Shown here one piece after another: positions 44,512 to 55,136 of a DNA stretch of 64,000 nucleotides. The stretch comes from Thelephora terrestris (Eukaryota > Basidiomycota > Agaricomycetes > Thelephorales > Thelephoraceae), in the NCBI GenBank assembly GCA_015956445.1, contig WIUZ02000005.1:2232001-2296000 (forward strand). Reading direction: 5' to 3'. The translations under genes were made by a program, and so were the position numbers. Every line of letters begins with the position of its first letter. The stretch's first letter is position 1. The notes below the pieces were generated by a model. That model saw only the letters and a list, made by a program, of their open reading frames with translations. It did not search any database and had not been told where the DNA came from.

Positions 44512-45576
44512 TGACATGCCTCCATTCTCTGGAGTACTCGTCGGCGACATTCCCTACGTCCCTTTCCCTCGGGATGCTTCGCGACGTTTCGCGACGTTTC
44601 GCGACGTTTCTATACTCTCTATACCTTCCTACCCCCCCCCCTATGCATCCCTATACTTCCCTACATACCCATATATCTCCCTTTACCTCACTACTCCCTT
44701 CCCTATACTAACCTACTCGTCCCGATGCTTCGCGACCTTCCCGATGTTTTAGTATTCTCCCTATCTCTCGCTACCCCCCCCCCGACCTCCCTATATCCCT
44801 CCCAACACTACACCATTCGCGACCCCTCCCTATACCTTCTCCCGACTTCCCTATACCTTCGCGATATCTCCCTACACCATTCCCCTCAATCTCTCGATCC
44901 CTATGCTCGATCATTCCCTTTTGGTTCATTTCTCAACCACATCTCTTTCCTTGGTTGTTCCCTTCGATCCCTCGCCCTCCCTATGTCATAGACTCGTCAT
45001 TAGGTCTTTTGACATCATTTGGTTCATTCCCTCTTGCTTCCTACGTTCTCAGAGCCTCCTAGATTAGTATATAAGCCTCTGTATTCGATAGACTCACCAG
45101 AGAGAGACCAATCCAGGGGACTGATTCCCATGTTTTCCTCTCCCTATCGTTCTCCTCTCGTCGTCGTCGTCTCCCTATAGTCTCCTGCGTCTTCCCTATC
45201 GTTCTCGTCGTCATACCTGCGTTCCTGCGTTCTCGTCGTCGTCTCTAGCGTCCTGTCGTCATCCCGAAGATCCCGACCTCCCGAAGTTCTCGTCGTCGTC
45301 CCGAAGTTTTCCCTCGTCGTTCCTTTGTCTGTTTCATTGATTCCCTTCTGTTATCTTTAGTTATCTTTAATTCCCTCTTGATATCTACTTCTCCCTACAC
45401 GTCCCGACGTTCCCGACGTTCCCGACGTTCCCGACGTTTCACTACATTTCCCTACAGTTCCCTACGTGTCCCTACGGAGCTAGGAGGCATCGTACGACTA
45501 AGGACCACCTTCATCGACGTTGACAGGGCACCCCATCTTCTCCCCATCGGACTCTAGCCCACATAGCCCCTGTTCA
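44512..45576 (+). repeat. 3' LTR of the gag-only element
   Basis: 1,065 bp, collinear with 40790-41874. Preceded by a short purine tract (CCAAGGAGA) suitable as a polypurine primer. TATATAA at 45068-45074. Confidence 0.85.
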
Positions 45577-45790
45577 CCGGTACCCACCTCAACTGCTTGT
45601 ACACTCTTTTTAGGGTATCCGACTACCCGGAGTGTTCAGCAAGTTCAACGTTTCACTACATTTCCCTACAGTTCCCTACGTGTCCCTACGGAGCTAGGAG
45701 GCATTGTATGACTAAGGACCACCTTCATCGACGTTGACAGGGCACCCCATCTTCTCCCCATCGGACCATAGCCCTCATAGCCCCTGTTCA

Positions 45791-46439
45791 CCGGTTGCCA
45801 TCTTGCCCACAATGATGGAAATACCCAGGAGTATTCCTGTTCAGCTTTATTGAGCCCACAGGATTCCAGTCAGAAAAAGATGTCATTACTGCTTGTCAAT
45901 CTTGGTGGCTGAAACAAACTGAACCAATGTTCCTGGAGATGATAGTGTCAATTGTCAAGGCTCTCCCATCTGTGACTCCTAGGGCAATGAGGAGAGCAAC
46001 CACTTGTTGGAACATCAAAGGATGGAACTAGATAAGGAACTCACAAAGACAGCACAAACCTGATACATGCTGAGAACTGGTAGAAATGGGACTGATGGCA
46101 TCCAACAGGCCAACAAACACTAGAGTCAATGGTGAAAAGATGGGCAGAAATATCAACAATCCTGGTCACACAACCTTGTATGACCAGCTTGATCTGCTAT
46201 GTAGGGTGAATCTCATTCCACCACTAAAGCCAAGCAGAACAGGCAAACTGAGACAATACTCAAGTGACAGTGGACAAAGTTAGGATTTTCTTGGCTTTAT
46301 CTGAGGAAGAGTGTGATTTGGGCAAGTACATGTACATGATCATGATATATACATCACTATCAACAGAAACTCAAACAAGACGGGACAGAAAGTACATACA
46401 TAGCGAGAGGAAGAATAGAAAGGAGTCTTAGTCTGTGTG
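45791..46439. other. CpG-poor spacer, no gene
   Basis: Almost devoid of CG dinucleotides, like 38560-38820. Short frames only; this is the 3' flank of the NLR relic. Confidence 0.55.
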
Positions 46440-49400
46440 TCACTCCAAAAACTCCAGGATGACAGGTTTTGGTGGTTTACCATGCAAAAATCCCAAAAAC
46501 CTTCCTTGCCAGATTGATTTCTCCCGAGACTGCCACCAATGGTAAGGGAGCCATACAAGTCGCTTCTTGGTGGGGCTCAGCACCCACCCATCATGTGTAA
46601 CTTCATAACCACAAGATGATTTCCAGGGGAATACTCCTGATGGGAGTGTGCCTGGCTCCAGGCGTTTCAGGCAGGGACTGCTCCCCTCAATGATTGTCCA
46701 CCCATCCACAGGTTCAAGGTCCTGGGCAAACCAGACCTCATGTCCGTCTGGAGTGAAATATGGCACCCACCCTGACTCTACCAAGGTGCATGTGAGGTAC
46801 CTCCCAGTCCACATGTCATAAATCTTCAGATAGCCAAAAGGGTCCTGGGTTACCCCCATGATGGCAACATAGTTGAGATCAGGAGATATTGATATGTGGG
46901 GGGATTTGAGGGGCTCCAGTAAGACAAGAGGCTGTGCCAAACCATCAAATGTTGCCATGTGAACACTGTCCTCAATGCTCACTCTGGCATTGAGAGCAGA
47001 ATCTCTTTGAGGTAAGTGCCAAGCAACTACTTACTCACAATTGGCAATAACAACCACACTACTATTCAGCCTCACACAGCTAATCCTCATACCCGCGTCA
47101 ATGACCAACTGTGGATTGTTGGACTCCAAGTCAAAAATTGTGACCTTGTTTTCCTCCGGTTGAATGACTGCCACCAATGCTTCATCTAAGGAAAATGTTG
47201 GGAGAAAGTCTACAAGATCAAGAGATTGACCCAGAATGCTGGAGGGAGGGATGATTGGATCTCTTGTAGACCACAGCCTGACTGATGATTCATGAACTAC
47301 AGCAATTGATCCTCCATCTGGAGAAAAACATGGGCTTATGAGCTCATATGGGGTCCTGGATATAAGAGTTTGGTGAAGTAGGTAGCCAACTGGAGACTCC
47401 TTCCAAATGTGAACTCCTTCTCTGGTTTTGCACATAAAGAAGCAAGCATTAGAGGAAAAGGATGCTTCCAAAACCTCACACTTGGCTGTGAAATTCAGAA
47501 GAAGCTGTAAATGCTGGGCATCCCAAATCATCACTTTGTGTTGGAGTGTGAAGGCGAGTCGGGAGTGGGTTGGAAGGAACTTCAAGCCTCTTGGCAACTG
47601 AGCCTTGTCCAGGGAAAGTACATCCTTGTCTGGGAAAAGTAAAGCCACAACCTCTACTGGCCCACTTTCTGAGCTGAATTCAACCTCCCATATGGTGATG
47701 GATCCTGGTTTCATGGTGGCAAATTGGATGTAATTGCCACAAGTCCAAATTGGTTCGATGAAGTAACCATCTTGGACAATGTATGAATGTACATGTGCCC
47801 TGGAGAGGAGATTATAGGTGAAAATGGCTGATTTATTATGTGAAACGCTGCAGTGTGCAACTGCAATCATCTTTCCATCTACAGAATAAGTGATTGAAGG
47901 GTCCATGTAGGAAGACCAAACTGTTTCTGGGATGACACTGAGTGGACCACCTGTCTGGAGGTCCCAACTGATGAGCCTCCCCTCATGGCATTGAGTTAAC
48001 AAGCGACTGTCTGGAGAGAAGCTAAGCCAACCACCATAAATTCCCAAATGTTTGGGGGACTTCAAGGTGCTGAGCTGCTTGAGGGTTACTGCATCAATAA
48101 CCTTCACATGTGCACCATCATAATGCCCAGTGATGGCAATAAACCTATTACAGGGGGACCAGGCAGTCACACTACCCAGATGTTTATAGGGGCGAGTTGC
48201 AGCAATTGGCTTCCAGGAGAATGGTAACCCATGGACAACCCTCACCAAGGGACAGGCATGCTGTTTGTACAGCTTGCGTACAGTTGAACCCTGGGGTGAT
48301 AGAGGGAGTGCAGTGTGATAGATGTGTGGAGTGGACACACTGATGACCTCGAAGAATGTGATTATGAAATGAATGTAGTCTTCAATGAGAATGGGATCAA
48401 GATCCGGTGACGGCCAAGTCTAAATCAGGTGAGATTTTAGAAAAGAGTGATAGTAACAAAATACACGATACATTGAGCCATTTTTCGGTCACTTTGAGTG
48501 CATCAACTGCTTCCCTTGCAGTACCAAGGATGCTGAGTACCTCCAGCCAAAATAAAAACTTTACTTTGAGGAACTGGCAAAGAACAGGTACAATGTTGGG
48601 CGAGTGTGACGGTATTGTGTGAATGAGGTGCTTGTACCATGATTGACAGGCATATTGCAGAGCCTGATTGATGTGTTTTTTGGTCCTCTCTTTTAAGTTA
48701 ATGACCTCTGAGTTGGTAACCCCATCTGGAAGCTTGCACATATTCTTTTCCAGGCCCCGATTCATCACCTCCAGGCAGTGGACCAGAAGCTCCCCGTGTT
48801 GATCTGGTGGATGGACTCGAAACCTTGGGTTGGTGCATCACTCTGGATTGATGATGAAGTCCGGAAAGGACTTGTGGAATGGTCGAACAGGGTGATCAAT
48901 GTCCTCCTGTAGGACTAAGAGTGAGTGCAGCGATGATAAGAGGTGTAATATGTCTTCGGTGTCAAAACTCAGGAGTGCAGCGATAGTGGCCAGGGAGAGA
49001 GGATTCGTAGCCAGGATTACAGCACCAATGACGGATCGGATTCTAGGGTCGTCTTCTGGGTCTGTGTCACCAAAGGCATCTTGGAGAATTGTGGTGTAGA
49101 GCGAGTTGAGTGTTGTGTTGACCTTGAAATTAGTTTTCCCTTCGAATCTACTGTCGGGTGATCGTAGGAGGCGATCAAGCTGTTTCCTCGGGGTAATGTT
49201 CCTTTGGACAATGAACCTGACTGTGGCAATGGCGTAAACAAACAGTCCTCCTGTGCGCCCGCAAAGTAGATCTAGCTGTTCTTCAGTTGGCCAGCCGTCC
49301 AGTCCATGATTGCGCCCCCGGATTTCGGAGAATTTGTGTTGGAAGAACACCCGTATGTCGCTGTTAACTCGACTCGGTTCAACCTCAAGTGGGAGCCGGA

Positions 49401-51311
49401 AGCCTTCCCGAATGCGCGGCTCCGGACGACCAGTGACAAAAAACTTGACATTGGGGATTTCAGCCACGAATTGCCCGAGAACAGACAGGATCGCTGAGGC
49501 GGGCTCCTCGTCTTTACATTCGTCCAATGCATCGATCACAATCAAGGTCGATATGGCGGCTTCTACCAGGGGCCGAGCAATCAACTTGTTCATCTGGCCA
49601 TACAGGGACTCGTGAATGATTTCTGGGTCCGCTTGGACCAGTGGGAGAAAGATTGATCGAAATTCGGGGTAGTTCCGCGCGAGTTGAACCGCGAGGGTAG
49701 GGAAGATGGACCTCAGGTTGCTTCTGTCTTCAAAATCTCGGGAGCAGAAGAAGGAGGCACCTAGTCGTCCGTGTGCGAACATCCTCTCCGCGATCGTCTG
49801 TGCGATAGTGCTCTTCCCAGTTCCGGCCAGCCCATTCAACCAGAAGACAGAGGGCTTCTGGAAGTCGTTTGTCCAGAGTTCAATTTCGTCCAGAATGGCT
49901 CCGCGGGTTCTCCTGAGACAACCATTGCGGTCTCCGTGTCGATACTCGGCCCGCTGTGCAGAACGGAAACGGTCGAGGATGGCTGCTACAGCTGAAGAGG
50001 AATTAGTGTCAGGGAGACCGTTGAACACATGTAAGCAAATTATGCCCCAACCTGGGTCCTACCAAGGAAGGTCATTTCGTTGGCCCAAACATAGAGGGGA
50101 ACACTCACTATTGTTTTGAGCCCTTGATTTTCGATCGTCGTTTGCCGCGCCATCTGCGGTCTTTGTTAACATCGAGAGGAGCGTCCACTAGTGAACAAAC
50201 CTGATACTGGTGAATCGCCTGCTGTAGGTCTTCGAGGAGTCTAAATACATTTTCATCACCCTGAACCCGATCAGCGGGCGGCTGCAACCCCGGGTTTTCG
50301 CACAACGACCGCAGTTTTCCCTCGATGCCCTTGAGTTCGCTGGAAGGAGGTCAAGATGTATTACTTCAAACGAAGGAGCATGACGTGCCGAATCAGTTGG
50401 TTCCGGCGCCTCTGATCTCCCACATCATCCGGAGGTTTCGAAAAAAGTGCATTCAGTGAGACTATATGTGAATAAAGCACTTCGATCTTGTTTCTGATAG
50501 CACCGGATTCCTGCATAATGGTTAGCCGACCAGTGATTCGGAGTTGGCGGTCGCAGCGAACCTCGTGGTCAACATCGATGGCGGGAATGCCCCCCAGGAG
50601 GGCTTCGAGAGAACCGAAACCACTTGGGGCACTTGTCACGCCGCCTGTGAGAAGTACGGGAGAAACGGGCGCCGTGTTTCCGTTGTCTTGCTCTGGAAGT
50701 CATAAATATCAAGAGAATGCGAGCGACAATACGACGTTCGAGCGTACCGACTGATGCCACCCCTGGTTCGCCTTCTTCCTCTCTTGTTTGGTCAGTGCTC
50801 CCTCCTAACGTAAGAATGCATCGAGCACGTCGTGAGTATCGGCCACGATGGCGGAGAACGAGAACCTTCACCTATTAACTGGTTCTCAAGTTGTTCAGCA
50901 TCGGCATCGCTAATCGCGACAACTGGATCCGAGGTCCCTGGCGCGGAAGGCTCCTGCGTAAACATGGACCGCGATGGCAGGGATTAAAAGCGCTCACTCG
51001 TAAAGGTTGTTCAGTATCGCCAATCGCAACAACAGGGTACGAGGTTCCTGGTGCAGGAGGTCCCTCAGCTTCACTTTGTCTTTCACAGAACACAATTCGT
51101 GAAGCCGTGGGGTTCTTCTCATCTGGTTTGGCAGTCAATCAGGTTCATCTACTCTCTATCTGTGGTGCTATGGATGGCCCTGCTCACCCGCGGGGTTAAG
51201 ATCCAGTTCTGCTCGGAAGCCGAGCGGACCAGCGGCGATGTTGGCAGAAATCCCCAACAAGAGGTGGCTTGTAGAAGTTTTGAGTGGTTTGTTGGACTTT
51301 TTCTTGGCCAT
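46440..51311 (-). pseudogene. NACHT-WD40 NLR-type (STAND NTPase) gene, broken
   Basis: A fungal NLR typical of Agaricomycetes. A probable start is at 51311 (MAKKKSNKPLKTSTS). Small N-terminal exons include a duplicated module (APGTSYPVVAIGD and APGTSDPVVAIS). A helical region (SLEALLGGIPAIDVDHE, ENVFRLLEDLQQAIHQYQ) precedes a NACHT domain with Walker A GLAGTGKST (about 49808-49834), Walker B LIVIDALDEC and FVTGRPEP. The C-terminal half has WD40-like blades (VTAWSPCNRFIAITGHYDG, LSFSPDSRLLTQCHEGRLIS) and ends WLPYHWW...VILEFLE. Breaks: an in-frame TGA at 48838-48840 (INPE*CTNPRF, where the family has Arg) and a frame change near 48400. A 51-nt intron near 46990-47040 joins correctly. NLRs act in non-self recognition and cell-death responses. 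Confidence 0.75.
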
Positions 51312-51569
51312 TATTTCACGAAGGAGCAGGGCAGGCTGCTTCACTGAGAGGATAGTACAAAAGTACGAACTGAGCGATCGAGTTGGTCTGGCTGACGCGA
51401 TGCAAGGACCTTGTCTGAGGTTCTGTTTGTCGGTGAGCGTAGAGAATTACACAGGATTCCACTCGTTGATGTCGATGAAGTCGTATCGGCCAAGGAAGAT
51501 ACGGGTAACCGCTGTTTCCTGCATTCGGCTCAGGGACCGTAACGGTAACGCCGCATAACTGTCACGACA

Positions 51570-52430
51570 GAATCTAACCTCCACTCCCGGTCCGGGTCCG
51601 TCTCTCAAGTTAACAGCCGACAGTACCCTGGTGTCGACGGTGTGTTACTCCCTGGAACTTTTGGCTACCAGATCCTCGTCCGCTCCCAGGCGACCACGGT
51701 CGTCCTTATCTTCCCACTTAAACAGTGGCCTAGAAGCAGATGGCCTTTTGGTAATCTCCGCGTCAAACTCCGCTACGCTGGGGTCTAATGTATTCACCCC
51801 TCTAGGCTGAGGCTCCAGCTTCACCTTGCTGTGCGATTAACGCCATGAGCTGCTGGGTCGTCACCCTGCAATGGGAATATTTTATAATCTATTAGATATC
51901 ACCCGGGGTCAACTGCTTCCCAATACAAGGTTGACCCTTTTTCACACTTGTCAATTTCCCCTGCGCCAAATGTCCTCCCCACGTGAGGAATATCACAACG
52001 ACTATGGGGAACCTCGACTGGAACCACCCAATTGTACAAAGCGGACGCGCCCAGTATAGCCTTTTGGGCAAGTCGTCAGACAGGGGCAGGTTCGTACCGC
52101 TGTTCGCCTTCCCCTGAAACGTCGATATCTCGGAAACCGGTCGCCTGATCATAGTGGCAAACAGGCCATCGCACCGTCAACCGGAGGGCATCGACGAACA
52201 ATGGATCGCCTCCATAAACGTCGGTTCGATTCTTTCGGGTGGTCGAGGGAGGTCTACGGGCGATGATGGCCCGTCATTCCCTTGTGAGGCTCCCATGCGT
52301 TCGGTGGAGATGAATGGCGATGCTTCCGGCGAGCTTAGCATCGGGGACGAGATTACTGTCGAAGGAGCACTGCCTTGAGCCCTTGACAATCCAACATCCC
52401 GCTTGGTGTGGGGGCGTACCCCAGTTCTAA
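51570..52430 (-). repeat. Dispersed repeat, copy 2, split by an insertion
   Basis: Reverse-complement relative of 28715-29120. The two homologous parts (51570-51687 and about 52150-52430) are separated by about 460 bp absent from copy 1. Confidence 0.6.
51688..52146. mobile_element. Candidate MITE inside dispersed-repeat copy 2
   Basis: The 459-bp extra segment begins AGGCGACC and ends GGTCGCCT, an 8-bp perfect inverted repeat at exactly the place where homology to copy 1 breaks. No target duplication is clear. Could also be a deletion in copy 1. Confidence 0.35.
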
Positions 52431-53024
52431 CCATTTCAGGAGTCAAGGGGAGGTCGACGGGTGGCGATGAAGCCTTCCTGGTGGGCATCTCGTGAAGTCG
52501 ATGGAAAAACCCTTGGCCAGTTTTTGCGAATGCTACCAAATGAGTCCAAGTCTTGAATTGACCTTGAAAACTTGGCGCATCACAGCGGTTGCTAACCCAT
52601 CCCGTCTTCTCTCGCCACCCCGAGCCATTCTGGTTCGCCTGTGTTTATATTAGGTTTGAAACCATCATCTGCATTATTTCATACTTATCGCCGTTCATTG
52701 TCGTGAATCAAACTGCTCGCATTCTAATAGACCCGCCGGAACGCGGTTGCTAAAGGAGCACTCCAGGGAGCAAGACAACGAGGCACACTGGCAACCGTCT
52801 GGGATGCCGCAAGCTTGATTCCCGAGAGGAGCGAAAGGGTGACTCGTGCTCAAATATGCGAGCGACGGCCCGTCTCGTCTTTGAACAAGGGCTTCAGACA
52901 TAAGGCTACGAGGTGTCTTCGTGGTGCGTTGAGAAAGCTCACTCTGGACTTTCAAGGAACAACATGCTGACATCAGTCACGGCTTGCCACAGAGGATGGA
53001 TTTGCTCATCACCTACCACTCCTT

Positions 53025-53471
53025 TCATCGTCTGATCACAATTTCAAGCTTCGAGATCCGTTCAAGGAGGAAATCATACGCTGCTGTCGGCGAAAGAGAG
53101 CATGTGTGCGGCTTGATAAACGATTGGAGGATACCTTCATCGCGTGCTGCGGCGTGACGAATCACATGGAGGGAAGGAAGTGATCCAGAACTGAGCCCCA
53201 AGCCCTGTGGTTTTGTGTGAGTCCGAGGATCCCGATTGATAATCAGAAACCGAAGGCGATGTCGGGACAAAGAGATTGACGCATTGTTTCGGTGTAGCAG
53301 ACTGCTGTTGTAAGTGATTGATTCAGACAACCCTTCTGTTGAAGCGTTCTTGATGAGTTCTAGAGAAGTCGGGCGCACAGACATCAGCACAGATCGCATT
53401 GAGTAGAGTCCATTCGGGTTTTTCCGGAAACCTCCCGTCGTCAGCTGTGGCGCGCGCTTACGCGATGCCAT
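53025..53471 (-). CDS. Hypothetical protein, about 148 residues
   Basis: Open frame starting MASRKRAPQLTTGGFRKNPN and ending LLERISKLEIVIRR. Single exon, no signal peptide or recognised domain. The Harbinger element begins 30 bp upstream of its ATG, so if it was a gene its promoter has been displaced. Could be a fragment or chance frame. Confidence 0.3.
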   Translation of the reverse strand: MASRKRAPQLTTGGFRKNPNGLYSMRSVLMSVRPTSLELIKNASTEGLSESITYNSSLLHRNNASISLSRHRLRFLIINRDPRTHTKPQGLGLSSGSLPSLHVIRHAAARDEGILQSFIKPHTCSLSPTAAYDFLLERISKLEIVIRR

Positions 53472-53717
53472 CGAAACCGTTTTCCCTCCCGCCTGAGAAT
53501 AGGGGTCTTCACGGTTGCAGCGTCTGCAGCTGCTGCAGCTGCTGCAGACGCTGACTAAGCGATCAATTTCCCCTTTTGGTACACCCGCCCATCGGGTCGA
53601 CATTCCTCCTCTCGAGCCGCTTACAGCTTGTTCGTTCTGCTCTGCCTCTTTGCATTAGATGAGAGTGAGCCATATGCTCAAGTATTCTAGCCACATGCCT
53701 AACCATCCTAAGTAGAT

Positions 53718-55045
53718 ATGCCACGTCAGAGCTATAAAAACCTCATCATTCAGTCGCATCTCATCGCAATGCTCACGCGAATGCTTTTTACTCCGCCGAT
53801 GGAGGAGGTTGGAGAACACGCTGCATTCCTTGTCGCCAATCTCCTAGTCGATCTCAAAATCCTTCGCAAAATTCAGAACACGCGGTACCTCGCTCCTCGC
53901 ATACCAATCCCAAAACACAGCAACATCCACCTGGTTCAGGAGTACGCTCAGGACATATTGTTTCAGGACCGCTTCGAGTCGATGCTTAGGGTATCTCCCT
54001 ACACATACGAGGTTCTCATCAATCTCCTCAGCAATCATACTGCCTTCCAAAATCATTCGCATAACCACCAAACCCCAGTTTGGATACAACTTGCCGTGAC
54101 ACTTTATCGTTTGGGGCATTATGGGAACTCTGCCTCTGTCCGAGATGTTGCTCAGAATTTCGGCTTTTCTGAGGGTGCGGTTGAAAAGTTCACACAACGT
54201 TGTTTCACTGCACTGGAATCACTCCATGATATGGTTGTGCGCCCATTAACTCAAGAGGAGAAAGAGGTCGAAAAGCAATGGATTGACACACAGGTTGGAT
54301 TTCGTGGCATGTGGCGGGAAGGTTGGGTCATGTATGATGGCACAATTGTCGTACTTCATGAGCGACCTGGGTTTAACGGTGATGCTTATTTCACCCGGAA
54401 ATCAAACTACGGTTTGAACGTTCAGGTTTGTGAATTTACTACCACTTAGGATACACACTTATCAATGCATGGCAGATTGGGAACGTCCCCTCAAACCTAC
54501 GCATCGTCGACTATAGCCATGGGTTTACTGGTTCTGCACACGATTCAGCTGCATTTCAACACACCGCGGCTGCCCGCTTTCCAGATTGGTTCTTTGATGG
54601 CCAAGAATTTGCATGGGTGGACTCTGCCTATGCGCTGACCATCCGCACAATTCCTGTTCACAAGGAACCCGCATCAAGGATCCGACAGAATGCAATCTTT
54701 GATAAAACCGTATCACGACTGCGAGTTCGGTCTGAACACTGCATGGGCGCACTCAAGGGTCGATTCCAATGTCTGCGTGGACTGCGTGTCAAAATCAACA
54801 ACCACAAGGACCACCGTGAAGCCATGCGGTGGATCTCCATTGCAATAATTCTACACAACCTTATCATTGAAATTGACGGGGTTGAGAACATTTCTCAGGA
54901 GTGGGAGGACAGTGACATCAACAGTGATGGTGAGGAGGGTAATGACGGGCTTACCGAAGATGAGGATGAGGATGACTCTGCAGTGAGAAAAAGAAGTCAA
55001 TTGATAGCAGAATTACTTTGGGCTAAGTACCATGAACAACTTTAA
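53718..55045 (+). CDS. Harbinger DDE_Tnp_4-type transposase
   Basis: Two exons joined by a short intron near 54426-54477 give about 420 residues. Features: RFESMLRVSPYTYEVLINLL, the helix-turn-helix-like RDVAQNFGFSEGAVEKF, then catalytic-core blocks VMYDGTIVVLHERPG (first Asp), IVDYSHGFTGSAHDSAAF, WVDSAYALTIRTIPV (second Asp), RSEHCMGALKGRFQCLRGL (Glu region), and WISIAIILHNLIIEID. An acidic tail (EWEDSDINSDGEEGNDG) ends the protein. The core shows no stop or frameshift, so the enzyme may be active. Confidence 0.87.
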
Positions 55046-55136
55046 TAGCGCAGTAGGGTATTAAAGGTCGGGGCCAGGGACAGGATAAGCCACATATAAA
55101 CGAATGAAAAGGTGACCATTGAATGAAAAGTTTATA

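Larger units (their letters stand above)
40790..45576 (+). mobile_element. Complete gag-only LTR retrotransposon, family A (non-autonomous)
   Basis: A 4.79-kb element: 5' LTR 40790-41874, primer-binding-like site from 41877, gag frame 41965-44127, purine tract before 44512, 3' LTR 44512-45576. CCGG at 40786-40789 and 45577-45580 is the target duplication. The two LTRs are almost identical except for homopolymer C tracts, so insertion is recent. There is no protease, reverse transcriptase, RNase H or integrase, so it must rely on an autonomous partner (TR-GAG class). Confidence 0.85.
39737..45647 (+). mobile_element. Solo LTR of family B inserted in the outer LTR, itself interrupted
   Basis: Segment 39737-40789 plus 45581-45647 forms a 1.12-kb unit starting TGTCGTGACG and ending CAAGTTCA (TG..CA). 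It is flanked by ACGT at 39733-39736 and 45648-45651. Removing it and one ACGT restores a seamless family A LTR (CGACGT joined to TTCACTAC). It has no coding capacity and does not resemble family A apart from pyrimidine-rich composition. Identification as a solo LTR rests on the ends and duplication only. Confidence 0.6.
38827..45790 (+). mobile_element. Outer family A LTR, interrupted by nested insertions
   Basis: The left segment (38827-39736, starting TGACATGCC) and right segment (45652-45790, ending CCCCTGTTCA) together make about 1.05 kb collinear with the family A LTR found twice inside the nest. Flanks are CCGG at 38823-38826 and 45791-45794, a 4-bp target duplication. With no internal region left, it reads as a solo LTR. 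It is more diverged than the inner LTR pair (for example in the CGACGTTCC repeat units at about 39710-39735), so it is the oldest layer. Confidence 0.75.
51312..53024. other. Repeat-filled spacer
   Basis: Holds dispersed-repeat copy 2 (51570-52430) with its internal insertion, then about 600 bp without features. No supported gene. Confidence 0.5.

Noticed and set aside
52154-52539. Frames on both strands in 52.1-52.5 kb that resemble frames at 28.6-29.1 kb
   Set aside because: Similarity is due to a shared DNA repeat in opposite orientation, and the reading frames are not preserved between copies.
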